Assembly (NCBI GenBank): GCA_900753975.1
Contig: CAAEBC010000046.1
Span: 1 to 35,813, forward strand
Reading direction: 5' to 3'
DNA: 35,813 nucleotides
Origin: Clostridia bacterium
GTDB taxonomy: Bacteria; Bacillota; Clostridia; TANB77; UBA1234
The position numbers and the translations under genes were made by a program. Below the pieces are notes generated by a model. That model worked only from the letters and a program-made list of their open reading frames with translations, did no database searches and had not been told where the DNA came from. Of this stretch, positions 7,790 to 15,817 are shown piece by piece (position 1 is the first letter of the stretch; each line of letters starts with the position of its first letter).

Positions 7790-8638
7790 ATGCAAATGAC
7801 GATATTAGATGGAAAAATTGTTGCGAACAAATTAAAAGATGAAATCAAAGAAAAAGTATCAAGTCTTGAAATTAAGCCTGGCTTAGCTGTTATATGTATT
7901 GGCGATAATCCAGCATCTAAAATCTATGTTAAATTAAAAAGAAAAATGTGTGAAGAGTTAGGAATATACATAGAAGAACATAACTACGATGAAAATGTTA
8001 CGCAAGATGAATTACTAGAGTTGATAGATGATTTAAATGAAGATGATAGTATACATGGAATTCTTTTACAATCACCGATTCCATATCATCTAAATATATT
8101 GGAACTATTTGATAGAATTTCTCCTAAAAAAGATGTTGATGGATTTAATTCAGTAAATGTTGGAAAGTTATCGCAAGGTCAAGATTGCTTTGTACCATGT
8201 ACACCACTTGGAATAATGAGAATATTAAAAGAGTACAACATAGAGATAGAGGGAAAAAACTGTGTTGTAGTTGGTAGAAGTAACATTGTTGGAAGACCAA
8301 TGGCACAGCTTCTCATAAATGCGAATGGTACTGTTACAGTTTGCCATTCAAAAACTAAAAATTTAAGTGAGATTACAAAAACTGCAGATATTCTTATTGT
8401 TGCAGTTGGAAAACCAAAATTTATAACAGCTGATATGGTTAAAGATGGAGTAACTGTTGTAGATGTTGGCATAAATAGAGTTGAAGGTTCGAAGAGGATA
8501 AAAGGGGATGTCGACTTCGAAAACGTAAAAGATAAATGTGAGTTTATAACACCGGTTCCAGGAGGGGTTGGACCGATGACGATTATTACTTTAATGAGTA
8601 ATCTTTTAAAAGCTTATGAAGATTTAACTAATGATTAA
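7790..8638 (+). CDS. folD: Bifunctional methylene-THF dehydrogenase/cyclohydrolase
   Basis: A 282-residue cytosolic enzyme that interconverts 5,10-methylene-THF and 10-formyl-THF, feeding purine and formyl-Met-tRNA synthesis. Visible hallmarks are SKIYVKLKRKMCEELGI (catalytic YVxxK, Tyr46 and Lys50), LLQSPIPYHLN, the NADP-binding loop VVGRSNIVGRPMA and the C-terminal PVPGGVGPMT. Two ATGs lie six bases apart (7790, 7796). The SD AAAGGAG at about 7776-7782 fits 7790. An intrinsic terminator follows the stop. Confidence 0.95.
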   Translation: MQMTILDGKIVANKLKDEIKEKVSSLEIKPGLAVICIGDNPASKIYVKLKRKMCEELGIYIEEHNYDENVTQDELLELIDDLNEDDSIHGILLQSPIPYHLNILELFDRISPKKDVDGFNSVNVGKLSQGQDCFVPCTPLGIMRILKEYNIEIEGKNCVVVGRSNIVGRPMAQLLINANGTVTVCHSKTKNLSEITKTADILIVAVGKPKFITADMVKDGVTVVDVGINRVEGSKRIKGDVDFENVKDKCEFITPVPGGVGPMTIITLMSNLLKAYEDLTND

Positions 8639-8659
8639 AATTGATTATTTAATGAAATA

Positions 8660-8692
8660 AAAGGACCATGATTTTATGTCGTGGTCCTTTTT
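8660..8692 (+). terminator. Intrinsic terminator after folD
   Basis: AAAGGACCATGA pairs with TCGTGGTCCTTT (one G-U pair) around a short loop, followed by a T run. It separates folD from dprA and rules out an upstream dprA start at 8676. Confidence 0.88.
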
Positions 8693-8729
8693 GCGTGTAA
8701 ATAAATTATTTATTATAAGAGGTGATTTG

Positions 8730-9590
8730 ATGAAATATTGGATTTGGCTTGCAAGTGTTGAGGGCTTAGGACCTGTGAAAAAATTTGCATTACTAAATAA
8801 ATTTGAAACTGCCAAAAGGATATATAATGCAACAGAAAAAGAAATTTTAAAGGTTGATGGAATGAGCGATAAGATTGTACAAAATATGCAAAAAGCAAAA
8901 GATGCAAAATTGCTTGAAAAATATGAGAAATATATTCTAAAAAATGATATTAAAATTATAAATATATCAGATGATAATTATCCAGCCAAATTAAAGAATA
9001 TATACGCACCACCAATTACTATTTTTGCAAAAGGTGACATTAGTCTATTAAATTCAAAATCTATAGCAATAGTCGGCTCTAGAGAGCCAAGCAAATACGG
9101 GATATATGTTGCAGAAAAATTTTCTAAAGAGCTTTCGAAAGAAGGTATAACTATAGTAAGCGGACTTGCGAGAGGAATAGATACTTTTGCTCATGTGGGA
9201 GCACTTTCTTCTTTTGGCAAAACAATAGCTGTTTTGGGTTCGGGGATAGACGTAGTTTATCCTAAAGAAAATGCCAAATACTATAGAGAAATTTCTGAAA
9301 AAGGTCTAATTATTTCAGAATACATTGTTGGCACAGCACCGGAATCTAAAAATTTTCCGCAAAGAAATAGAATAATAAGTGCCTTAAGTGATGGTGTTTT
9401 AGTTGTAGAAGCTAGGAAAAATAGTGGAACTATGATTACTACAGATTTTGCTTTAGAACAAGGCAAAGAACTATATGTTATTCCTGGCAATATTACTTCA
9501 AACTTAAGTGCTGGAACGAATAACCTTATAAAAGAGGGAGCTAAATTAATTACAGATGTTTATGAAATTTTGGAAGATTTAAATTGCTAA
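8730..9590 (+). CDS. dprA: DNA-processing protein DprA (short form)
   Basis: A cytosolic DNA-binding protein of about 286 residues that protects incoming single-stranded DNA and loads RecA during natural transformation. The Rossmann-like core is clear: SIAIVGSREPSKYG, IVSGLARGIDTFAH, AVLGSGIDVVYPKEN and FPQRNRIISALS. A SAM/HhH-like N-terminal region precedes it (VEGLGPVKKFALL). It ends soon after the core, so it lacks the C-terminal winged-helix domain of longer DprA proteins. ATG 8730 follows AGAGGTGA; a more upstream TTG would start inside the folD terminator. DprA is widespread in species not known to be competent. Confidence 0.9.
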   Translation: MKYWIWLASVEGLGPVKKFALLNKFETAKRIYNATEKEILKVDGMSDKIVQNMQKAKDAKLLEKYEKYILKNDIKIINISDDNYPAKLKNIYAPPITIFAKGDISLLNSKSIAIVGSREPSKYGIYVAEKFSKELSKEGITIVSGLARGIDTFAHVGALSSFGKTIAVLGSGIDVVYPKENAKYYREISEKGLIISEYIVGTAPESKNFPQRNRIISALSDGVLVVEARKNSGTMITTDFALEQGKELYVIPGNITSNLSAGTNNLIKEGAKLITDVYEILEDLNC

Positions 9591-9592
9591 TA

Positions 9593-9621
9593 TTTACTTT
9601 TATACTTATATATTATATAAT
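9593..9621 (+). promoter_or_regulatory. Promoter of class A PBP gene
   Basis: TTTACT, a 17-nt spacer and TATAAT starting right after the dprA stop, about 32 bases before the PBP ATG. Confidence 0.65.
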
Positions 9622-9653
9622 TGCTACGTAAGTATATATAGGAGGATGATAAA

Positions 9654-12053
9654 ATGCCAAAAGACGAAATGGAAAAAATTCTTGAAAAGTCTGGTAAAAA
9701 TAAAACAAAAAAGAAAAAAGGAAAAGTTAAAGTTTTAAAAGTAGTTTTACTTACAATTATGTGGGGAATACTTATAATGATAGGGCTTGGAGTAGGTGTC
9801 TTGTATTCAATATTTAATGGTGCAGGCGAATTACCACTTGAAAAATTTGAGATAAATAATTTTACGACAGTTATCTATGATAAAGACGGTAATGAATATT
9901 CAAGGCTTGATTCTAAAGAAAATAGGACATACGTTTCTTTAAACGAAATGTCTCCATATTTGCCAAAAGCTTTTATAGCTATTGAGGATGAACGTTTTGA
10001 AACTCACTTTGGTATAGATTTAAAACGTACTGCTGCAGCAACTATTAAATGGCTTACAACAGGTAATTCAGATTTCGGTGGTAGTACTATTACTCAACAG
10101 CTTATTAAAAAAGTTACAAACGATCAAAGTAGGAGTTGGCAAAGAAAAGTAAGAGAAATAGTAAGAGCTATTCAACTAGAGCAAAAGATGTCTAAAAATC
10201 AAATAATTGAATTATATATGAATATAATTTATTTGGGTGAAAATTCTTACGGTGTTGAAACAGCTGCAAATACATATTTTAATAAGAGTGCTGCAGATCT
10301 TACGATAGCTGAATGTGCTATGATAGGTGGTCTAGCACAAGCACCAAGTAGTGTAAACCCATTTTCTAATTATGAAGCTGCTGTAAAAAGACAAAAGCTT
10401 GTTTTAGGTAAGATGCATGAGTTAGGCAGCATAACAGATGAGCAATATGCAGAGGCTATGTCTGGCGAATTAGTATTAAATAAAGGTGGCAAAGCTGCTG
10501 TAAGTAATTCTTATTTCGTAGATGCTGTTATTGAATCTGTTATAAACGATATTCATGAAGAATATGGTGTAGATAAAGGCGAAGCACAAAGAATGGTATT
10601 TAATAATGGATATAGCATATACACAACAGTAGACCCTAAAATTCAATCAGCTATGGAATCTGTTTATACAGACCAAAAATATTTTAAATTATCAAAAGGT
10701 ACTTACGATCCAGATATTCAATCAGCTATGGTAATTATAGATTATCAAAGAGGAAATGTTGTAGGATTAATAGGTGGTGCTGGAGAGAAAAATGTGCAAA
10801 GAGGATTAAACAGAGCTACACAAATCACACGTGCACCTGGTTCTACTATGAAGCCTATGGGTGTATATGCACCAGCTTTGGAAGCAGGTCTTATCACAGC
10901 AGCCACAACCTTTGATGAAGTGCCAACAACATTTAAGGTTGCCGGTTCAAAAGATTGGACTCCTGGTAATAACGGTGTATACAGAGGATTAATTCCGGTT
11001 AGAAGAGCTATTTCAGCTTCATCAAACGTTGTTGCAGCGAAAGTATTTAATCTATTAGGTGCATCTGCTTCTAGAAACTTTTTATTAAAACTTGGAATTT
11101 CAACTTTAAGTTCAGCAGATGTAGGTGCAGCAAGCTTAGCACTTGGCGGACTTACTAATGGTGTTTCACCTTTTGAACATGCAGCTGCTTATGGAACTTT
11201 TGCAAATTCAGGAATATATATTGAACCAAAGCTTTATACTAAGGTTGTTGACAGACAAGGAAACACAGTTTTAGAAAAATATAGTGATGTAAGAACAGTA
11301 ATGTCTAAAGAAAATGCATATATTTTAACTAGCATGTTACAATCAGTAGTAACAGGCGGTACAGGTGGAGAAGCATCACTTGGAAGTATGCCTGTTGCGG
11401 GAAAAACTGGTACAACAAACAGCTCAAAAGATAGATGGTTTGCTGGTTACACACCATATTATGTTGGTTCTGTTTGGGTTGGATATGACCAACAAAAAGT
11501 TATAAGAATGTCAGGAAATCCAGCAGCTAAAATTTGGAAAGCTGTTATGAGTAAAGTTCACGAAGGACTAGAAAACAAATCATTTACAAAACCTAGTGGA
11601 CTTGTAAGTGTAGAAGTTTGTAAAGATTCCGGAATGATACCTACAGAACTTTGCAAAAATGATAGAAGAGGTAGTAGAGTAGGAACAGAATACTTTGTTA
11701 AAGGTACAGAGCCTACTGAAGAATGCACAATGCACGTTCAAGTAGAAGTTTGTCCAGATACATTAAAATTAAAGAATCCAACATGTTACAGAGTAACAAG
11801 AGCATATAGTATAATTTGCTTAAATAAGAAGTATGAAACTGTACCTACAGTTAAACCACAAGATTATGATTACATTATACCTACTGAATACTGTACTTTC
11901 CATGCTGCCGAAAAAGATAGCGACGGAAACTGGTTTGATGATGATAATAATAATGATGATGATGATGATGAAAACCCATCTGGCAGTAATAGTGGATACA
12001 ACTATTTAAACAAAAACGGTATGCCAGATTGGCTTACAAATACAAAAAGATAG
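9654..12053 (+). CDS. Class A penicillin-binding protein (PBP1A type)
   Basis: A bifunctional peptidoglycan synthase of 799 residues anchored in the membrane. A Lys-rich cytoplasmic tail (1-27) and one transmembrane helix (about 28-53) come first. The GT51 glycosyltransferase domain follows, with IEDERFETHFG (Glu111 region) and GGSTITQQLIKK (about 142-153). The transpeptidase domain has STMK with Ser397, SSN (456-458) and KTG (584-586). The extracellular C-terminus has paired Cys residues (VCKDSGMIPTELCKN and later) and ends in a low-complexity Asn/Asp tract. The SD is AGGAGG. The next gene is pfkA, beyond a hairpin. Confidence 0.95.
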   Translation: MPKDEMEKILEKSGKNKTKKKKGKVKVLKVVLLTIMWGILIMIGLGVGVLYSIFNGAGELPLEKFEINNFTTVIYDKDGNEYSRLDSKENRTYVSLNEMSPYLPKAFIAIEDERFETHFGIDLKRTAAATIKWLTTGNSDFGGSTITQQLIKKVTNDQSRSWQRKVREIVRAIQLEQKMSKNQIIELYMNIIYLGENSYGVETAANTYFNKSAADLTIAECAMIGGLAQAPSSVNPFSNYEAAVKRQKLVLGKMHELGSITDEQYAEAMSGELVLNKGGKAAVSNSYFVDAVIESVINDIHEEYGVDKGEAQRMVFNNGYSIYTTVDPKIQSAMESVYTDQKYFKLSKGTYDPDIQSAMVIIDYQRGNVVGLIGGAGEKNVQRGLNRATQITRAPGSTMKPMGVYAPALEAGLITAATTFDEVPTTFKVAGSKDWTPGNNGVYRGLIPVRRAISASSNVVAAKVFNLLGASASRNFLLKLGISTLSSADVGAASLALGGLTNGVSPFEHAAAYGTFANSGIYIEPKLYTKVVDRQGNTVLEKYSDVRTVMSKENAYILTSMLQSVVTGGTGGEASLGSMPVAGKTGTTNSSKDRWFAGYTPYYVGSVWVGYDQQKVIRMSGNPAAKIWKAVMSKVHEGLENKSFTKPSGLVSVEVCKDSGMIPTELCKNDRRGSRVGTEYFVKGTEPTEECTMHVQVEVCPDTLKLKNPTCYRVTRAYSIICLNKKYETVPTVKPQDYDYIIPTEYCTFHAAEKDSDGNWFDDDNNNDDDDDENPSGSNSGYNYLNKNGMPDWLTNTKR

Positions 12054-12066
12054 TTTTATAAGATTA

Positions 12067-12110
12067 GTTGGATGTGAGAATGGAAAATTTTTAAAATTCT
12101 CACATTCAAT
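12067..12110 (+). terminator. Hairpin after class A PBP gene
   Basis: A stem of about 15 bp (12067-12081 with 12096-12110, core TGTGAGAAT/ATTCTCACA). No clear T run follows, so terminator function is uncertain; it could also be an mRNA-stabilising or processing structure. Confidence 0.45.
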
Positions 12111-12153
12111 ATAACTAAAAAATATAAACAAAAGAATAAAGGAGAGAATTACT

Positions 12154-13269
12154 ATGGTTAAAAAAGTTGGTATACTTACAGCAGGAGGAGATTGCCCAGG
12201 TTTAAATGCTGTAATCAGAGGAATAGTAAAAACAGCAGAATATGCTGGAGTTGAAACGTATGGCTTTCTAGAAGGATATAAAGGCTTATATAACAATAAT
12301 TTTATAAAACTAGATTCATCAATTACATCAGACATTATAGCAAAAGGCGGAACAATACTTGGCTCAAATAATAAAACAAACATATTTGCTATGCCTGTAA
12401 AAGATAAAAATGGTGAAGTTACATTTGAAGACAAATCTTTTGAAGTTGTTGAAAGATTAAAAAATGATAACTATGATTGTTTAATAATAATTGGTGGAGA
12501 CGGTTCTTTAAAATCTGCTAGAGACTTTACAAGAAGAGGCTTAAACGTTATTGGTGTTCCCAAAACAATAGATAACGACGTACCATATACAGATGTTACA
12601 TTTGGATTTAATACGGCAGTAACAGTTGCAACAGAAGCAATCGACAGAATAAAAACAACTGCAGAATCACACGGCAGAATACTCGTTTTAGAAGTTATGG
12701 GTAGATATGCCGGATGGATTGCTTTAGAGGCAGGAATCGCAGGCGGAGCAGACACAATACTAATTCCAGAAATACCTTATAATTTTAACTCTATAGTTGC
12801 TAAAATAAAACAAAGAAAAGAAAAAGGAAAGAACTACAGCATAATAGTTGTAGCAGAAGGAGCAAAACCAATAGGTGGAGATGTAGCTGTAAAAAGCATA
12901 GTTTCAGACAGTCCGGATGCTATAAGACTTGGAGGTGCTGGAGAATTTGTTGCTAGAGAAATAGAAAAATTAATTGGTCAAGAAGCTCGTAGTACTTCAC
13001 TTGGATACATTCAAAGAGGTGGAGACACAGTTCCATATGACAGAATTCTTTCTACAGAGTACGGCTCTATGGCTATGCAAATGGCTCTAAATGGCGAGTT
13101 TAATAACATGGTGACATTATTAAACGGCAAAATTACGTACGTACCACTAGAAGAAGTTGCTGGTAGAAATACAAAAATAGGAGCAAGTTCTTCAAATATT
13201 AAGACAGTTGACTTAGAAGGCGACATTGTAAAAACAGCAAGAAGAGTTGGTATTTGTTTAGGAGACTAA
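12154..13269 (+). CDS. pfkA: 6-phosphofructokinase, long G/K type
   Basis: A glycolytic kinase of 371 residues that phosphorylates fructose 6-phosphate. It has GILTAGGDCPGLNAVIRG (N-terminal nucleotide loop), GGDGS (114-118), PKTIDNDV (136-143, catalytic Asp region) and MGRYAGWIA. At the two donor-specificity positions of the family it carries Gly (104 in E. coli numbering, the fourth residue of GGDGS) and Lys (124, in PKTIDND). GGDGS favours ATP over PPi. The Gly/Lys mix is found in longer actinomycete and clostridial enzymes rather than in the short allosteric PfkA. The SD is AAAGGAG. A 77-bp inverted repeat starts 8 bp after the stop. Confidence 0.92.
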   Translation: MVKKVGILTAGGDCPGLNAVIRGIVKTAEYAGVETYGFLEGYKGLYNNNFIKLDSSITSDIIAKGGTILGSNNKTNIFAMPVKDKNGEVTFEDKSFEVVERLKNDNYDCLIIIGGDGSLKSARDFTRRGLNVIGVPKTIDNDVPYTDVTFGFNTAVTVATEAIDRIKTTAESHGRILVLEVMGRYAGWIALEAGIAGGADTILIPEIPYNFNSIVAKIKQRKEKGKNYSIIVVAEGAKPIGGDVAVKSIVSDSPDAIRLGGAGEFVAREIEKLIGQEARSTSLGYIQRGGDTVPYDRILSTEYGSMAMQMALNGEFNNMVTLLNGKITYVPLEEVAGRNTKIGASSSNIKTVDLEGDIVKTARRVGICLGD

Positions 13270-13276
13270 ATTTGCA

Positions 13277-13454
13277 AGAAAAAGGACGGAGGAAAATGAG
13301 AAAAAGGGACGGAGGAAAATTCTCACTTTTGAGAAAAAGGGACGGACCTTAATAGTTGAACTATTCACTTTTTGAACATTAAGGTCCGTCCCTTTTTCTC
13401 AAAAGTGAGAATTTTCCTCCGTCCCTTTTTCTCATTTTCCTCCGTCCTTTTTCT
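13277..13454. repeat. 77-bp perfect inverted repeat (GGGACGGAGG family)
   Basis: Arms 13277-13353 and 13378-13454 are perfect reverse complements over 77 bases, around a 24-nt loop. Each arm is itself repetitive: the unit AAGGGACGGAGGAAAA occurs with spacer pieces TGAGAAA and TTCTCACTTTTGAGAAA. The same units recur at 35741-35813. It fills almost the whole pfkA-murD gap and would form a very stable RNA hairpin in either transcript. No ORF of note and no transposase. Function is unknown. Confidence 0.9.
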
Positions 13455-13483
13455 CACATTAAATATTAAGAGGAGTGTTTTCT

Positions 13484-14890
13484 ATGTATATAAATAAAGA
13501 CTTAGAAGAATTTAAACGTTATATAAAAGGAAAATACGTGGCAGTTATAGGAATGGGGGTAAGTAATATACCACTTATTCGTTACCTTATGGATTTAGAT
13601 GCTAACATAACCGTATTTGATAAAAAAACAGAAGAAGAACTAGATGGTTCACTATGTGAGGAATACGCATTACAAGGTGTAAAATTTTCTTTAGGAGAAA
13701 ATTACTTAGATAACTTAAATGGATATGACATAATATTTAGGTCACCTAGCATGAGGCCAGACCATCCAGCTATAGAAAGAGAATTAAATCGAGGAGCGAT
13801 CTTAACATCAGAAATAGAAATGCTTATAGACTTGTGTCCAGGAAAAATAATTGGAGTAACAGGTAGTGACGGCAAGACAACAACTACGACATTAATATAC
13901 AAAATGCTTGTAGAAGATGGATACCATTGCTATCTTGGTGGCAACATAGGCACTCCATTATTTGCTCAAATAGATGAAATGAGACCAGAAGACATAGTAG
14001 TCTTAGAACTAAGCAGTTTTCAACTAATGACATTAAAGAAAAGTCCTAATATATCAGTTGTTACAAACGTTTCGCCAAACCACCTAGACATTCATAAAAG
14101 CTATGAAGAATACATCGAAGCAAAGAAAAATATATTCAAATATCAAAAAGAAAATGATGTACTTGTTTTAAACTTTGACAACGATATAACTAGAGAAATG
14201 GTAAACGAAGCAAAGGGAAAAGTAAGATACTTTAGTACCAAAGTAAAACTAGAAGACGGTGTTATAATAGACTCTGGAATGATAAAAATTTCAGAAGGTA
14301 AAACAAGAAAACAAATAATGAACGTAGACGATATCCTACTTTTAGGAGCACATAATGTAGAAAATGCATGCACAGCAATTGCAGCTATATACGACTTAGT
14401 AAAACCAAGTTCTATAGTAAATGTATTAAAAACCTTCAAAGGAGTAGAACATCGTAACGAATTCGTACGAGAAATAAACGGAGTTAAATGGTATAACGAT
14501 TCAATAGGAAGCAGCCCAACAAGAACAATAGCAGGACTTTTAAGCTTTAAAGACAAAGTAATCCTAATGGCAGGTGGCTATGACAAGCACCTTGATTATA
14601 CGGAACTAGGAAAATATATAGTTGCACACGTAAAAACACTAATACTTATGGGGCAGACAAAAGAAAAAATAAAAGTCGCTACACAAAAAGCCCTTTCAGA
14701 ATCAAACGAAATACAAGAAAGCTTACCAATAATTGAATGTACAACACTTGAAGAAGCAGTTAACGAAGCCAACAAAATTGCAAAATCAGGAGACATAGTA
14801 TTCTTCTCCCCAGCAAGTGCAAGTTTCGATATGTTCAAAAACTTCATGGAAAGAGGCGACAAATTTAAGGAACTGGTTTCAAAACTTTAA
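13484..14890 (+). CDS. murD: UDP-N-acetylmuramoylalanine-D-glutamate ligase
   Basis: A cytosolic ligase of 468 residues that adds D-Glu to UDP-MurNAc-L-Ala in peptidoglycan precursor synthesis. An N-terminal UDP-binding Rossmann domain (VAVIGMGVSNIPLIRYL) is followed by the ATP loop GVTGSDGKTTTT (about 124-135), LELSSFQLM, NVSPNHLDIH and the C-terminal domain with HRNEFVREINGVKWYNDS. I chose ATG 13484, which is 8 nt after AGAGGAG; a GTG at 13475 overlaps the SD. It stands apart from any mur/dcw cluster here. The long hairpin between pfkA and murD lies directly upstream and I see no promoter after it, so murD may depend on read-through. Confidence 0.94.
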   Translation: MYINKDLEEFKRYIKGKYVAVIGMGVSNIPLIRYLMDLDANITVFDKKTEEELDGSLCEEYALQGVKFSLGENYLDNLNGYDIIFRSPSMRPDHPAIERELNRGAILTSEIEMLIDLCPGKIIGVTGSDGKTTTTTLIYKMLVEDGYHCYLGGNIGTPLFAQIDEMRPEDIVVLELSSFQLMTLKKSPNISVVTNVSPNHLDIHKSYEEYIEAKKNIFKYQKENDVLVLNFDNDITREMVNEAKGKVRYFSTKVKLEDGVIIDSGMIKISEGKTRKQIMNVDDILLLGAHNVENACTAIAAIYDLVKPSSIVNVLKTFKGVEHRNEFVREINGVKWYNDSIGSSPTRTIAGLLSFKDKVILMAGGYDKHLDYTELGKYIVAHVKTLILMGQTKEKIKVATQKALSESNEIQESLPIIECTTLEEAVNEANKIAKSGDIVFFSPASASFDMFKNFMERGDKFKELVSKL

Positions 14891-14935
14891 TTGAAATTCA
14901 AAAATATTTATTAAAACAAGCATTGGCACTATACA

Positions 14936-15053
14936 GTATGAGAAATGTTTGATAATACTTTTTTGTCGCAATTTTGTCAAGGTGGAGAGTGTGTCAGCAA
15001 TACTACCTTGACAAAGCCTTGCGGATAAAAGTATTATCAAACATTCCTCATAC
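14936..15053. repeat. Nested palindromic intergenic repeat, copy 2, with locus-specific arms
   Basis: The core (14951-15038) is the reverse complement of the element at 1-84. Outer arms GTATGAGAAATGTTT and AAACATTCCTCATAC (one G-U-type mismatch) extend it to 14936-15053; these arms are unique to this locus. Promoter-like pairs face outward: + strand TTGACA (15008-15013), 18 nt, TATTAT (15032-15037); - strand TTGACA (14980-14975), 17 nt, TATTAT (14957-14952). The + strand pair points at the small gene at 15161. Confidence 0.88.
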
Positions 15054-15098
15054 GGAAATTATACCACTAACCATAACTAAAATTTTTTCACAAAAATA

Positions 15099-15127
15099 TT
15101 GAAAAAAATTAAATTAACATATAAAAT
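15099..15127 (+). promoter_or_regulatory. Promoter of small gene at 15161
   Basis: TTGAAA, a 17-nt spacer and TAAAAT, about 33 bases before the ATG. It lies just downstream of repeat copy 2. Confidence 0.6.
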
Positions 15128-15160
15128 ACTATTAATAAACAAAAGAAAAGAGGGTTTAAT

Positions 15161-15376
15161 ATGAGCTTTTTAAAGAGATTTGGAATCATATTTGGAAGTA
15201 AAAAAAATAAACTTTTACCAGAACCTGTAACGAAAACGCCAGTAGACAATACAGCATTTCTGGCTTCAAATGCAACAACATATAAAACAATTGCAATGTT
15301 TGACCTAAACCTAGAAAGCCCTAAATATGAAGGTGCAATTCCAGAAGCTACTATTAAATTTTATCCGCTAAAATAA
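15161..15376 (+). CDS. Small hypothetical protein, 71 aa
   Basis: I do not recognise this protein. It starts with a basic stretch (MSFLKRFGIIFGSKKNK) that could be a short amphipathic or membrane-touching segment. A Thr/Pro/Asn-rich middle follows, and it ends in IKFYPLK. No catalytic motif and no clear transmembrane helix is visible. Support for it being real comes from an AGAGGG SD just before the ATG, its own good promoter, and composition matching its neighbours. It is monocistronic, between repeat copy 2 and the rpmF promoter. Confidence 0.6.
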   Translation: MSFLKRFGIIFGSKKNKLLPEPVTKTPVDNTAFLASNATTYKTIAMFDLNLESPKYEGAIPEATIKFYPLK

Positions 15377-15423
15377 TATTTCAATGTAAATATTTGGTAT
15401 TTTGCCATATTTCTGTAAAAAGA

Positions 15424-15452
15424 TTGACAAAATTTGAAAAAAGGTATATACT
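15424..15452 (+). promoter_or_regulatory. Promoter of rpmF
   Basis: TTGACA, a 17-nt spacer and TATACT, giving a leader of about 85 nt before the rpmF ATG. Confidence 0.75.
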
Positions 15453-15544
15453 TTTCGGAGTTGACAGCAATTCGAGAAAACGCTAATATTTAACACTAGT
15501 TGATAATAATAAATAACATATATCTAGAGGAGGGAATATATAAG

Positions 15545-15730
15545 ATGGCACAACCAAAAAGAAGATGGTCTAAAGCTAGAACTGGTCTTAGAAGATCTAC
15601 TTGGAAACTAGAAAAACCAAGTTTCGGAGAATGTTCACATTGTCATGAGCCTGTTCAACCACATAGAGTTTGTAAAAATTGCGGATACTATGATGGAAAA
15701 GAAGTTATAGCTATGAAAGACGCAGAGTAA
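15545..15730 (+). CDS. rpmF: 50S ribosomal protein L32
   Basis: A 61-residue basic ribosomal protein of the large subunit. MAQPKRRWSKARTGLRRSTW is the typical N-terminus. Four Cys residues in CSHCHE and CKNCGYY form the zinc ribbon of the Cys-plus type of L32. The ATG at 15545 follows GAGGAGGG (15527-15534). In many bacteria rpmF follows a yceD (DUF177) gene; here it has its own strong promoter and no yceD. A terminator follows. Confidence 0.95.
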   Translation: MAQPKRRWSKARTGLRRSTWKLEKPSFGECSHCHEPVQPHRVCKNCGYYDGKEVIAMKDAE

Positions 15731-15735
15731 TTAAG

Positions 15736-15776
15736 AAGATGTCCTAAATTTTTGTATTTAGTGGCATCTTTTTTCT
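15736..15776 (+). terminator. Intrinsic terminator after rpmF
   Basis: AAGATGTCCTAAAT pairs with ATTTAGTGGCATCTT (one bulged base), followed by a run of T. Confidence 0.8.
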
Positions 15777-15817
15777 TAGTTTCCATTTAGTAAACAAATT
15801 GATGAGGAGAATGATAT

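Noticed and set aside
14143..14556. 137-codon - strand open frame within murD
   Set aside because: Shadow of murD with no initiation signals; murD motifs are continuous on the + strand.
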